From the NCBI RefSeq assembly GCF_000739715.2, contig NZ_BBJC02000002.1, positions 336,731 through 400,730 on the forward strand: 64,000 bases of DNA. The letters run 5' to 3'. The position numbers and the translations under genes are program-made. Under the pieces are notes generated by a model. That model saw nothing but the letters and a program-made list of their open reading frames with translations. It had not been told where the DNA came from and searched no databases. The stretch is from Falsirhodobacter sp. alg1 (lineage in GTDB: Bacteria > Pseudomonadota > Alphaproteobacteria > Rhodobacterales > Rhodobacteraceae). Below, in pieces: positions 33,411-42,711 of this stretch (position 1 is the first letter of the stretch; every line of letters begins with the position of its first letter).

Positions 33411-34385
33411 TGCGACCAGATCCGCAGCACGGGCGTTGCGATCGCCCATCGGCTTCGGTTTACCGGTGGTGCTGTCATGATTGGTCTGCATCTCTGCCTC
33501 GGAATTGATCTCGGCACCGACCAACACAATGACTGACGACAGCCAGAGCCACATCAACAGGCCCATCAGGGCGCCGAGTGATCCGTAGGTTTCGTTGAAA
33601 TTGGCGAAGTTGCCCGCGTAAAGCGAGAACGCCATCGAAAACAGGATCAACGCAATGGATGCAAAAATCGCGCCGGGGCTGATCCAGCGCCAGCGGGCCG
33701 CATCGCGGCTGGGGCCGAAACGGTACAGACAGGCCAAGGATACCAACATCACAATGAATATGACGGGCCAGCGGATCAGCAAGGCGGCCACGAAATCATT
33801 TCCGGTCCGGATCGAGAGGAATGACAGGACAGCAGGTAGAACGGCAACTGCCCCGATCATGACAAGGATCAGCGCCACCCCGCCGAACATCATGACAAGC
33901 GACACAAGATTCAGGAAAATGAAGGAACGTTTTTCCCGTTCGTTATAGGCAACGTTCAACGCCTCGATCATCGCCTTCACGCCACCATTCGCAGACCAGA
34001 TGGCCACAAGCAGCGAAAAAATGGAGGCAAAGGTCATCGTCGTGGAATTGGTGGATGCAATGCGGACCACCTGGTCATTCACCACGCCAAGCGCATCGGG
34101 TGGAAGCATTTCCCCCAGCAGGCTCAGATGCTCGGCAACCGTCTCACGGTTTGCGAACAGGCCATAGATCGACACGAATGCGGTTATGGCCGGCACGAAC
34201 GCCAGCAGAAGAAAGAATGTCACCCCTGCGGCCACTGCCAGCACCCGATCCTCGAACACCGCCTTGAACGAGCGTTGGAGGATCTGCATCCAGCCGCGAC
34301 GGGGAATTTGTATGGGCGACTGCGCGTTGCGCCCAACAGGCGGTTGTGTTTCAGGCACCGGATCCTGCGCCAGGTCTCGATCCAT
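33405..34385 (-). CDS. YihY/BrkB family inner-membrane protein
   Basis: 326 residues from the ATG at 34385, which has GAGGAGAG just upstream. About six membrane helices: LAVAAGVTFFLLLAFVPAITAFVS, LVMMFGGVALILVMIGAVAVLPAV, VIFIVMLVSLACLYRFGPS, IFASIALILFSMAFSLYAGNFA. The family motif NFNETYGSLGALMGLLMWLW is present. The family was once called RNase BN, but that role is not supported; its transport function is unknown. The frame stays open to an ATG at 34499, which would add a 38-residue hydrophobic, signal-like N-terminus. Confidence 0.9.
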   Translation of the reverse strand: MDRDLAQDPVPETQPPVGRNAQSPIQIPRRGWMQILQRSFKAVFEDRVLAVAAGVTFFLLLAFVPAITAFVSIYGLFANRETVAEHLSLLGEMLPPDALGVVNDQVVRIASTNSTTMTFASIFSLLVAIWSANGGVKAMIEALNVAYNEREKRSFIFLNLVSLVMMFGGVALILVMIGAVAVLPAVLSFLSIRTGNDFVAALLIRWPVIFIVMLVSLACLYRFGPSRDAARWRWISPGAIFASIALILFSMAFSLYAGNFANFNETYGSLGALMGLLMWLWLSSVIVLVGAEINSEAEMQTNHDSTTGKPKPMGDRNARAADLVAK

Positions 34386-34561
34386 TCGTCTCTCCTCGGA
34401 TTGGGCAGAGGATGCTGCTGTAACTGCGGGACGAAGCAGTGACAGAAGTGCGGTGCCCAACAAAAGGGCCGCCCAAGAACGCAATCCTCTTTTGTACATG
34501 CCGCCCCCTATTTCACGATACCATGATCAACACCTTATGCCGCATCCCGTTCCCGCAAAAC

Positions 34562-34598
34562 GAAAAAACCGCACCCCCCGTGGGGGGATGCGGCATTT
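34562..34598 (-). terminator. intrinsic terminator of rpsF-rpsR-rplI
   Basis: In the minus direction GCCGCATCCCCCC is followed by a short loop, GGGGGGTGCGG and TTTTTTCG. It lies 20 bases after the rplI stop. Confidence 0.85.
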
Positions 34599-34618
34599 GA
34601 ACCACAATGATCGCAGGA

Positions 34619-35194
34619 TCAGTTGTCGTCGTCGTCCTGGGCTGCGCCCATTTCGTCGAACAGTTCGGAGATCTCGAACTCGGCTGCAGCTTCTTCTTCT
34701 GCGGCCAGTTCCTGGATCGATTTGCCCGATGCCTGAAGCTCTGCTTCTTCTTTCGAACGTGCAACGTTGATCGTTACTTTGACCGAAACCTCGGGGTGCA
34801 GAACGATCGTTACCGGGTGCAGGCCCAGATCCTTGATCGGACGATCAAGAACAACCAGATTGCGATCAACGGTAAAGCCGGCTTCGGTTGCAGCTTCGGC
34901 AACGTCACGTGTCGTGACCGAACCGTAAAGTGCGCCCGAATCCGAAGCCGAACGGATCACGATGAACTGCTGTCCATCGAGCTTCTGTCCGACAACTTCC
35001 GCTTCTTTGCGGGTTTCGAGGTTTTCGGTTTCCAGCTGTGCCTTGCGTGCTTCGAACGACTTGATGTTCATGTCGTTGGCGCGCAGTGCCTTGCCTTGCG
35101 GCAGCAGGAAGTTCCGTGCGTAGCCGTCCTTGACGGATACGACTTCGCCCATTTGGCCCAGTTTGGCCACGCGTTGGAGCAGGATAACTTTCAT
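34619..35194 (-). CDS. rplI: 50S ribosomal protein bL9
   Basis: 191 residues. [30 protein letters not shown] is the L9 signature N-domain that binds 23S rRNA. The C-domain is followed by an acidic tail ([20 protein letters not shown], then DDDDN), making it longer than the ~149 residues of E. coli, as is common in alphaproteobacteria. Third gene of rpsF-rpsR-rplI, 10 bases after rpsR. Confidence 0.97.
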   Translation of the reverse strand: MKVILLQRVAKLGQMGEVVSVKDGYARNFLLPQGKALRANDMNIKSFEARKAQLETENLETRKEAEVVGQKLDGQQFIVIRSASDSGALYGSVTTRDVAEAATEAGFTVDRNLVVLDRPIKDLGLHPVTIVLHPEVSVKVTINVARSKEEAELQASGKSIQELAAEEEAAAEFEISELFDEMGAAQDDDDN

Positions 35195-35204
35195 CGGTCT
35201 ACCC

Positions 35205-35432
35205 TCACTTCACTGCGTAGGGCAGCAGCGCCAGAAAGCGTGCGCGCTTGATCGCGATGGCCAGCTTGCGCTGGTTCTTGGCCGAAACGGCCGTGATACG
35301 CGACGGAACGATCTTGCCACGCTCGGAGATGTAGCGCTGCAGGGTGCGTGTGTCTTTGTAGTCGATCGCAGGAGCGTTGTCGCCCCCGAACGGATCAACC
35401 TTGCGACGACGGAAAAACGGTTTGTTCGCCAT
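35205..35432 (-). CDS. rpsR: 30S ribosomal protein bS18
   Basis: 75 residues. [20 protein letters not shown], then [28 protein letters not shown]. Full length. It binds S6 in the platform of the 30S subunit and is encoded next to it, 18 bases after rpsF. Confidence 0.98.
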   Translation of the reverse strand: MANKPFFRRRKVDPFGGDNAPAIDYKDTRTLQRYISERGKIVPSRITAVSAKNQRKLAIAIKRARFLALLPYAVK

Positions 35433-35450
35433 GGGTCAGTTCCTTTCAGA

Positions 35451-35834
35451 TCAACGACGGAAGCCGCCGCGGTCACCACCGCGATCGCGGTCGCCCCGGC
35501 TCTCACGCTCGTCACGCTTTTGCATCTGGACGGACGGGCCATCCTCGTGGGCATCGACCTTGATGGTCAGAATGCGCATGACATCGTCATGCAAGCGCAT
35601 CAGGCGCTCCATTTCCTGAACGGCGGCCGACGGCGCGTCCGTTTTCAGGAAGGCATAGTGCCCCTTGCGGTTCTTGTTGATCTTGTAGGCCATCGTCTTG
35701 ACGCCCCAATACTCGCTCTCGACGACTTTGCCGCCGTTGTCTGCAAGTACCGTGGTGAAATGTTCGACCAGACCTTCGGCCTGCGCGCTGGAAAGATCCT
35801 GACGCGAAATAAAGACATGCTCGTAAAGCGGCAT
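35451..35834 (-). CDS. rpsF: 30S ribosomal protein bS6
   Basis: 127 residues from the ATG at 35834, with AGGAG 5 bases upstream; the GTG at 35840 overlaps that site and is unlikely. MPLYEHVFISRQDLSSAQAEG, then NRKGHYAFLKTDAPS. The C-terminus ends in a charged, low-complexity tail rich in Arg, Asp and Gly (ERESRGDRDRGGDRGGFRR), typical of alphaproteobacteria. First gene of the operon, behind ~190 non-coding bases shared with purB. Confidence 0.97.
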   Translation of the reverse strand: MPLYEHVFISRQDLSSAQAEGLVEHFTTVLADNGGKVVESEYWGVKTMAYKINKNRKGHYAFLKTDAPSAAVQEMERLMRLHDDVMRILTIKVDAHEDGPSVQMQKRDERESRGDRDRGGDRGGFRR

Positions 35835-36033
35835 GTTCACTCCTGTTCAAGCGCATTTCATAGGACGGGTTTGCGCCTTTCCACGCCCGTCCACGAGAGG
35901 CTGCGCCGGTTTCGTGATTGCGGAAAGGATGGGGCCTTATACAGAACATGCCGCGTAACGCAACGGGAAAACCTTGCCCTTCACGGTTCTGGCACGTATG
36001 AAAACCGCGTCCAAGGATGCGAAAGGCCTGCCG

Positions 36034-37335
36034 ATGATCCCCCGTTATTCCCGCCCCGACATGGTTGCCATCTGGTCACCCGAGACGAAGTTCCGCATCT
36101 GGTACGAGATCGAGGCACATGCCTGCGATGCGCAGGCCGATCTGGGCGTCATCCCGCGCGCCAATGCCGAGGCCGTATGGCGCGCCAAGGATGTGGAGTT
36201 CGACGTGGCCCGCATCGACGAGATCGAAGCCGTCACCAAACATGACGTCATCGCCTTTCTGACCCATCTGGCCGAACATGTCGGCTCCGAGGATGCGCGC
36301 TTCATCCATCAGGGCATGACCAGTTCCGATGTGCTGGACACGACGCTCAATGTCCAGCTGGTGCGCGCCTCCGATCTTTTGCTGGCCGGCATGGACCGTG
36401 TACTTGCGGCGCTGAAGGCCCGCGCGATGGAACACAAGGACACGGTCCGTATCGGCCGCAGCCATGGCATTCACGCCGAGCCTACGACGATGGGCCTGAC
36501 CTTCGCGCGTTTCTATGCCGAAATGGCACGTGGCAAAAAGCGGCTGGAAGCTGCCCGTGAGGAAATCCGCACCGGCGCCATTTCCGGCGCTGTCGGCACG
36601 TTCGCAAATATCGACCCCGCTGTCGAAGAGCATGTCTGCGAGAAGATGGGCCTGTTGCCCGAGACGATCAGCACACAGGTCATTCCACGTGATCGCCATG
36701 CAATGTTCTTTGCCACCCTGGGCGTCATCGCCAGCAGCATGGAAAACATCGCCACCGAGGTGCGCCACATGCAGCGGACCGAGGTTCTGGAAGCCGAGGA
36801 GTTCTTCTCTCCGGGGCAGAAGGGTTCGTCCGCGATGCCCCACAAACGCAACCCGGTCCTGACCGAGAACCTGACCGGCCTCGCCCGTCTGGTCCGGATG
36901 TCGGTGATCCCGGCGCTGGAAAACGTGACCCTGTGGCACGAGCGGGACATCAGCCATTCCTCGGTTGAACGGGCGATTGGCCCCGATACCACCATCACGC
37001 TGGATTTCGCCCTGCACCGTCTGGCCGGGATGATCGAGAAACTGGTCATCTACCCCGAGAACATGCTGGCGAACATGAACAAGTTCCGCGGTCTGGTCAT
37101 GAGCCAGCGCGTGCTATTGGCGTTGACGCAGGCCGGTGTGTCGCGTGAGGACAGCTACCGTCTGGTCCAGCGGAATGCCATGAAGGTTTGGGAAAAGGGT
37201 GCGGACTTCAAAACCGAACTGCTGGCCGACGCCGAGGTGACTGCGGCACTCTCCCCTGCCGAGGTCGAGGAGAAATTCGATCTGGGCTATCACACCAAGC
37301 ATGTGGACACGATTTTCAAACGTGTTTTCGGCTAA
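36034..37335 (+). CDS. purB: adenylosuccinate lyase
   Basis: 433 residues from the ATG at 36034 (MIPRYSRPDMVAIWSPETKF); in-frame ATGs at 35998 and 35974 add 12 or 20 unlikely residues. Catalytic segments: HQGMTSSDVLDTTL, RSHGIHAEPTTMGL (general acid His) and the flexible signature GQKGSSAMPHKRNPV. It cleaves SAICAR and adenylosuccinate in purine synthesis. The stop overlaps a CtrA-like box for the next gene. Confidence 0.97.
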   Translation: MIPRYSRPDMVAIWSPETKFRIWYEIEAHACDAQADLGVIPRANAEAVWRAKDVEFDVARIDEIEAVTKHDVIAFLTHLAEHVGSEDARFIHQGMTSSDVLDTTLNVQLVRASDLLLAGMDRVLAALKARAMEHKDTVRIGRSHGIHAEPTTMGLTFARFYAEMARGKKRLEAAREEIRTGAISGAVGTFANIDPAVEEHVCEKMGLLPETISTQVIPRDRHAMFFATLGVIASSMENIATEVRHMQRTEVLEAEEFFSPGQKGSSAMPHKRNPVLTENLTGLARLVRMSVIPALENVTLWHERDISHSSVERAIGPDTTITLDFALHRLAGMIEKLVIYPENMLANMNKFRGLVMSQRVLLALTQAGVSREDSYRLVQRNAMKVWEKGADFKTELLADAEVTAALSPAEVEEKFDLGYHTKHVDTIFKRVFG

Positions 37336-37346
37336 CCCCGCATTAA
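37332..37346. promoter_or_regulatory. CtrA-like box upstream of the FliG-like gene
   Basis: CTAA-N7-TTAA, on the minus strand TTAA-N7-TTAG, one mismatch from the CtrA consensus. It lies 40-54 bases before the FliG-like ATG, a suitable distance for a promoter. CtrA drives flagellar genes in Rhodobacterales. Binding is an inference. Confidence 0.45.
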
Positions 37347-37385
37347 CCCGCCACTGACATTCTTCCCCTCAACAAAGGGGGTAGA

Positions 37386-38420
37386 ATGTCTCAGGCACTG
37401 GCACAGATCCAGCCGGCGCAACGTGTTGTTCGTGTTGCGCCAGCCCCCCTTTCCCGTCCGCAGAAAGCTGCCGTCATCGTGCGGTTGCTGTTGTCTGAGG
37501 GAAGCCCGATCCCCATTGATGCCCTGCCCGAGGATATGCAGGCCGATCTGACCGCCGAAATGGGCAGTCTGCGGCTTATCGATCGTAAAACGCTGCAGGC
37601 GGTTGTCGCCGAATTCCTGTCGGAACTTGAAAGTGTTGGACTTGCCTTTCCGGGTGGGATGGAAGGCGCACTAAAGGTGATGGACGGACATATATCGGCC
37701 GAGGCGGCCAATATCCTGCGCCGCGCGGGGGCCGGACCTGCCGATCCATGGCAACGTCTGGCAGCAGTGAACATCGAAAAACTGGCGCAGGCCCTTCAGG
37801 CTGAGGCGGCAGAGGTCGCTGCGGTCGTGATTTCCAAATTGCCGGTATCCCGTTCGGCCGAGGTTCTGGGAAAGATGCCGGGCGAACGGGCACGCCGCAT
37901 CGCTTTTGCCATGTCACATACGGGGCAGGCTGATCCGGCCATCGTCCGGCGGATCGGGATGACGCTGTCGCATCAACTGGAGGCCGAACCGCCAAAGGCG
38001 TTCGACAGCCCGGCAGGCGAACGGGTAGGCGCCATCTTGAACGTATCGGGCAGCCAGATGCGAGATGCGGTACTGGAAGGTCTGGATGCCGAAGATGCCG
38101 CCTTTTCCGCCGAGGTGCGAAAGGCAATCTTCACTTTCGCACATATCCCGCACAGGGTGTCGCCTGCCGATGTTCCGAAAATTATACGTATTGTGGAGCC
38201 TGCCTCCCTGATAACCGCGCTGTTGTCCGACGGCGATACGGCAGATTTCCTTCTATCGAATCTGTCCCAACGCATGGCCCAGACATTACGGGATGAAATG
38301 GCAGAACGCGGCCCCGCAAATGCAAAGGAAACGGATCAGGCACATACCAAGGTCATCGAGGCGATACGGCAACTGGAAGATAGCGGCGAATTAAAGTTGA
38401 CCCGCCCAAGCGATGCCTGA
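37386..38420 (+). CDS. orphan FliG-like protein
   Basis: 344 residues with a FliG-like layout. The N-terminal part LSRPQKAAVIVRLLLSEGSPIP recalls the FliG N-domain. The middle has AAVVISKLPVSRSAEVLGKMP. The C-terminal half contains GSQMRDAVLEGLDAEDAAFSAEVRKAIFTF, matching the FliG segment SRRTRENVLSGLEE...AEEVRKRMFVF. FliG forms the rotor torque ring, but this copy has no flagellar neighbours and a shorter, divergent motor domain. AAAGGGGG precedes the ATG. It converges on the GTA cluster, 12 bases away. It may be a diverged paralogue or the only copy, placed apart. Confidence 0.72.
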   Translation: MSQALAQIQPAQRVVRVAPAPLSRPQKAAVIVRLLLSEGSPIPIDALPEDMQADLTAEMGSLRLIDRKTLQAVVAEFLSELESVGLAFPGGMEGALKVMDGHISAEAANILRRAGAGPADPWQRLAAVNIEKLAQALQAEAAEVAAVVISKLPVSRSAEVLGKMPGERARRIAFAMSHTGQADPAIVRRIGMTLSHQLEAEPPKAFDSPAGERVGAILNVSGSQMRDAVLEGLDAEDAAFSAEVRKAIFTFAHIPHRVSPADVPKIIRIVEPASLITALLSDGDTADFLLSNLSQRMAQTLRDEMAERGPANAKETDQAHTKVIEAIRQLEDSGELKLTRPSDA

Positions 38421-38432
38421 GCGGGTCGTCCT

Positions 38433-41400
38433 TTACACCAGAACGGAACGGAATGGCCCCGGTCCGAACCTGTCGGACAATTGCGCCACGGCGACGCGGC
38501 AGGTTCCGGAAATCTGGTCTGCAGCACGCATTGCCGCGGTATAGGTCCATGAGGGCGTGGTCACCGTCGTTTCGCGCCGCACTGTGGTGCCATCCATCAC
38601 ACGCACCACATAGGCCTCGCGATCCTCTCCCAGCGGTACCTCATAGGACTGCCAGCTATCGCCATCCACACGACTGCGCCGAATCCAGTCCAGCTGGACA
38701 GTGCTCGAACCACTGGCCTTCAGATGCACCGGCGCGAAAGGCCGCAGCCCGACACCCGCAAATGCCTCGGCCTGGTGTACCACCGCCTGATCGTCATAAC
38801 CCCGCGTGGCGGGCCCAATCCGATAATGCCGCACAAGATTCCGGGCGCTCAGCGCCAGATCGATCTGACCGACAGCCCCGTTCAGCAGGACGACATAGCT
38901 GCCAACAGGCCATCCTTCTTCGGGAATGATGGCGTCGGTACCGCCCTGCCCCCGAAGACGCATCCGCAGATCGTACAGGCCGTCACCCACCAGCTGCGCC
39001 TCGGCGAACTGGAACACTTCCCACCCGTCAGGTGTCCCGTCGCCAATGGCCATGGCATTGGCACCATTGAAGACCTGCGTCTCTGACGCCGAGGCGAGAT
39101 TGCCGCCAAATACCTTGACCCGAAGCGCGGCCCCCCGGTCCCATATGCCCACCGGGCCGGGCAGAAGCGGCGTTTCACAGACCCCGATCACCGCGCTTTG
39201 TTCCACCAGCCGATTCAACGCATACCCTGCATCCTCGGCCGCACTCCAGACAGCAACAGGACCAGGCCATGGCGTTGCGGTAACCGCCAGATGCGGCGCA
39301 TGCGGCACCTCATCCCCCTTGAGCAACGGCAGATCCAGAAACAGGGGAAATGTCGGCACGGCAGCAACGAATGCACGCGGAACGGCACGCTCCTCCACGG
39401 CATCCGAGGGGACATAGACCGCCGGATCTACCCGTACCGCCTCGATCAGCACGACATCGCCGCGTTCAGCCTTGTCGATCCGCCAGTGCAGACCTGCCAA
39501 AGTCACCACATCCCCCGCGCCCACATCCACGGACAGCGGAAGGGCAAAGCGGGCCGTATCCCGCGCCAGACGTGATTCAGCCAACCAGCGCTCGGCAATT
39601 CCCCGCGCCTCTACAGTCGTCAGCACCATATCGATGTCGGTCTGCGAGATGGATCGGGTTGCCTCGTCAGGAAAAATCGCATCGGCCTGACAGGCTTCAT
39701 AGTCGGCCTCCGCCCCGATATAGTTCACCCGGATATGCCCTGCCGTTTCCGCTTCCGGCAAGCGTACGGTTTCCATCGCCCCGTCCAGATCCGCGCTCAG
39801 CGCCAAGCGATCAGCGTCCAGCGCAAGGCGGCTCAACCCGTCGCGCATGCGGAATTTCAATATCCCGTCGCGCTCTATCGCCTCAAACCCATAGGCCAGC
39901 ATCAGGTTTTGCAAGGCCGCCCGCGCTGTGCCTGTCTGTGACCGCGTATATCCGCGAACCAGACCATACAGACCGTCCACATCCACCTGTGTCAGCCCCG
40001 AGCGTTCGCAGATCTCGCGTACCACCGAAGAAAGCGGCTGCGCCGAGGCACGCCCGTTCAGCCAGTGACCGCGGGAATAGTTATCGCCGTCGCTCCATAA
40101 ATCGGTCAGATTCGGGAAATACGGAAAGGGCCGTGAGTCCCACGCCCAGACATGTGCCCGCGTCATGTCGATCATGGAGCCGCCATAAAGCTCCGATTTC
40201 GGGTTCTGCGTACCGTCGCTCCAGTAGGCCCGCATCGCCCGCAGATATTGCATTTGCATCAGGTCATCACGCCGCCCGTTCGAGGCACGCGGCAGTACGG
40301 ATTCCGATGATTTCGGATCAAGAAACTTGTTCGGCTCATTCGTACCACGGTCAATCGCGGCACAGCCATATTCCGTGAACCTTATCGGTTTCGACTGGGG
40401 TTCCCATGCCGTAGGCGCTGCCAGGCGAACGCCGGAACGCCGTTCGTGATGCGGATTGCTCCACCAGTTCCGGATGTCCTTGTAACGAAACACCCATGGT
40501 TCGTCATGGGCCCCATCGGTAATCGGGCGCCGGTTTTGCGCTGCAATCCCCTCGGCGCCATCATAATACCAATCATACCCCTCACCGCCGGCCACATTCG
40601 CCTTCAGATATTCAAGGTTGTAGATGGACCCCCAGCCTGCATCCGCATGATCGCTGCCATCCCGCCAATCCGACAGCGGCATGTAATTGTCGATACCGAC
40701 GAAATCGATCGCCGGATGGGCCCACAGCGGATCCAGGTGGAAATATACGTCCCCATCGGCATGATAACCAAAATATTCCGACCAATCCGCCGCATAGCTG
40801 ATCTTCGCATCCGGCAGGATCTGACGCACCTCTGCGGCCAGTTGGCAAAGAGCTTCCACCGCCGGAAAGCTGTCATCCTCCCCGCGGATCTGTGTCAGCC
40901 CCCGCATCTCGGACCCGATACAAAAGGCATCCACCCCTCCGGCCAGGGCACAAAGATGCGCATAATGCAGGATGAACCGGCGGTACCGCCATTCAGCCGG
41001 CCCGTTGTAATTGACGCCGCTGAAATCGCTGGCCGCAGCCTTGCCGAAAAACGCATCAACCTCGACCCGTGCCGCAGCGCTGCGATCCGTGGTGCCCGCC
41101 TGACCGGGGGCCAGATCGGTCGTTATCCGTCCGCGCCATGGCAGCACAGCCTGTCCGTCCTCACCGCCCCATGGGTCGGGCAGCGTATTACCCTGCATCT
41201 GTTCCATCAGAATGAACGGATAGAACATGACCTCCCGCCCGGAGGCACGGGTTGCCCGAATGCCCTGCACCACGGACAGATCCGACGGCGTTCCTCCGTA
41301 AACCGGGCGCCCCGCGGTTGACGGAACGGTATGCGCCACATGCCGCGTTACCCCCGCCACCGTCCAGGGCATGTTGTCCCCATCAATCGCTGTCTGCTCG

Positions 41401-42281
41401 ACCTTCGGCTGCACGTCGCAATGACCGCAGCGCAGATCGTTGCCGAACCATGAAACAACCATCGACACCGATCGGGCCTGTGGAAGTTCGGTCCCCAGCT
41501 GATCCAGAGAGGTTTCCAGATCCGATTTCCCCGAAGGGGAGTTTACATTCGCAGTACCATAAACGCCCAAGCCGTATTTCTGGCGCACCTGTGTCGTGGC
41601 CAGCGCATACTCCCCCGTTCCGGGGATCATCGCAACCGCATGAACGGCATCCTGCAATGTCAGGCCGGTCGAAGGGCGCATCACCTCGAACGTAAATTGC
41701 GGAATACGGTTGCCATAGGCGGATAGCTCCAGATCCTCCAGCACGACATAGGCTATCCCGCGATAGGCAGGGGCCATTCCCTGCCCCTCCACCGCCTCGA
41801 TCTTGGGGTCCGGCTGCTGCGTGGCGCTTCCCGTATACAGCCGCAGGTTCAGATCGTCCGTCGATACCTCGATCCCGTCGGCCCACACACGACCGATGCT
41901 CGCAATCTCGCCTTCGCACAGCGCAACCGCAAGGCTGACCGAATAACTGTATTCCGTAACCTTCGGCTTCGAACCCTTTCCTCCACCCGAAGTTTCCGTA
42001 TTTTCGAAAAATCGCGTTGCCCAGATCACCTGTCCGGCAATCCGCGTACGTCCATACACCTGCGGAATGGCGGTACCTTCACTTGCACCCATGATCCGGT
42101 AGCGTTCCAGCTTTCCGGTCTCGACCGTTTCCGATCCCCCTCCCAGCAGCCGCTGGTCGATGACCTGCCCCAACGTCGCACCGGCAGCCCGCCCCAGCAC
42201 AGCACCGGACAGCCCCAGAAACGTGCCACCCAAACCGCCGCCGATGGCAGCACCGGCCGAGGCCAGAAGAAGCGTCGCCAT
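38433..42281 (-). CDS. GTA g15: baseplate megatron protein with TIM-barrel domain
   Basis: 1282 residues. The N-terminus is a glycine-rich hydrophobic segment (MATLLLASAGAAIGGGLGG). The middle is a glycoside-hydrolase TIM-barrel-like region (FCIGSEMRGLTQIRGEDDSF, DFVGIDNYMPLSDWRDG, IRFTEYGCAAIDRGTNEPN), then phage-tail Ig/hub repeats, ending RFGPGPFRSVLV. In RcGTA this protein is the long tail-tip component that contacts the host and may cut the wall. It is the last gene of the cluster. Start at 42281 (an in-frame ATG at 42317 overlaps g14). Confidence 0.95.
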   Translation of the reverse strand: MATLLLASAGAAIGGGLGGTFLGLSGAVLGRAAGATLGQVIDQRLLGGGSETVETGKLERYRIMGASEGTAIPQVYGRTRIAGQVIWATRFFENTETSGGGKGSKPKVTEYSYSVSLAVALCEGEIASIGRVWADGIEVSTDDLNLRLYTGSATQQPDPKIEAVEGQGMAPAYRGIAYVVLEDLELSAYGNRIPQFTFEVMRPSTGLTLQDAVHAVAMIPGTGEYALATTQVRQKYGLGVYGTANVNSPSGKSDLETSLDQLGTELPQARSVSMVVSWFGNDLRCGHCDVQPKVEQTAIDGDNMPWTVAGVTRHVAHTVPSTAGRPVYGGTPSDLSVVQGIRATRASGREVMFYPFILMEQMQGNTLPDPWGGEDGQAVLPWRGRITTDLAPGQAGTTDRSAAARVEVDAFFGKAAASDFSGVNYNGPAEWRYRRFILHYAHLCALAGGVDAFCIGSEMRGLTQIRGEDDSFPAVEALCQLAAEVRQILPDAKISYAADWSEYFGYHADGDVYFHLDPLWAHPAIDFVGIDNYMPLSDWRDGSDHADAGWGSIYNLEYLKANVAGGEGYDWYYDGAEGIAAQNRRPITDGAHDEPWVFRYKDIRNWWSNPHHERRSGVRLAAPTAWEPQSKPIRFTEYGCAAIDRGTNEPNKFLDPKSSESVLPRASNGRRDDLMQMQYLRAMRAYWSDGTQNPKSELYGGSMIDMTRAHVWAWDSRPFPYFPNLTDLWSDGDNYSRGHWLNGRASAQPLSSVVREICERSGLTQVDVDGLYGLVRGYTRSQTGTARAALQNLMLAYGFEAIERDGILKFRMRDGLSRLALDADRLALSADLDGAMETVRLPEAETAGHIRVNYIGAEADYEACQADAIFPDEATRSISQTDIDMVLTTVEARGIAERWLAESRLARDTARFALPLSVDVGAGDVVTLAGLHWRIDKAERGDVVLIEAVRVDPAVYVPSDAVEERAVPRAFVAAVPTFPLFLDLPLLKGDEVPHAPHLAVTATPWPGPVAVWSAAEDAGYALNRLVEQSAVIGVCETPLLPGPVGIWDRGAALRVKVFGGNLASASETQVFNGANAMAIGDGTPDGWEVFQFAEAQLVGDGLYDLRMRLRGQGGTDAIIPEEGWPVGSYVVLLNGAVGQIDLALSARNLVRHYRIGPATRGYDDQAVVHQAEAFAGVGLRPFAPVHLKASGSSTVQLDWIRRSRVDGDSWQSYEVPLGEDREAYVVRVMDGTTVRRETTVTTPSWTYTAAMRAADQISGTCRVAVAQLSDRFGPGPFRSVLV

Positions 42282-42282
42282 A

Positions 42283-42711
42283 TCAGATCCTTTCAGGGAA
42301 AGCGTAACGTGCCGCAATGCGGCTTTGCCACGGGGCGGACAGCGGACTTTCCGTCACACCGTGCCCCGTATATGCGTGAATAAATCTACCGGGACCGCTG
42401 ACGATCCCCAGGTGCTTTGCCACACCGCTGCTGCGCATGCGGAACAGCAGGACGTCGCCCGAACCCGGCTCGCCCCCGGATTGCCGCAGCAGCCAACGAT
42501 CCGCCGCCCGCATCAGAACTTCATCCCCCGAGGGCTCGGACCAATCGGCCGTGTAGGCAGGCACCGTCTCCGGTTCCTGCCCCAGCACTTCGCGCCAAAC
42601 GCCGCGCAGCAGGCCCAAACAATCCGTTCCGGCCCCGCGTACATCAGCCTGATGGACATAGGGCGTGCCGATCCATCGGCGCGCCGCCATTACAAACTCC
42701 TCACCGCTCAT
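42283..42711 (-). CDS. GTA g14: NlpC/P60-type cell-wall peptidase
   Basis: 142 residues. WIGTPYVHQADVRGAGTDCLGLLRGVW has the catalytic cysteine of NlpC/P60, and KHLGIVSGPGRFIHAYTGHGV carries the catalytic histidine. It likely opens recipient peptidoglycan during DNA entry. The start overlaps the g13 stop by 4 bases (ATGA-type coupling). Confidence 0.94.
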   Translation of the reverse strand: MSGEEFVMAARRWIGTPYVHQADVRGAGTDCLGLLRGVWREVLGQEPETVPAYTADWSEPSGDEVLMRAADRWLLRQSGGEPGSGDVLLFRMRSSGVAKHLGIVSGPGRFIHAYTGHGVTESPLSAPWQSRIAARYAFPERI

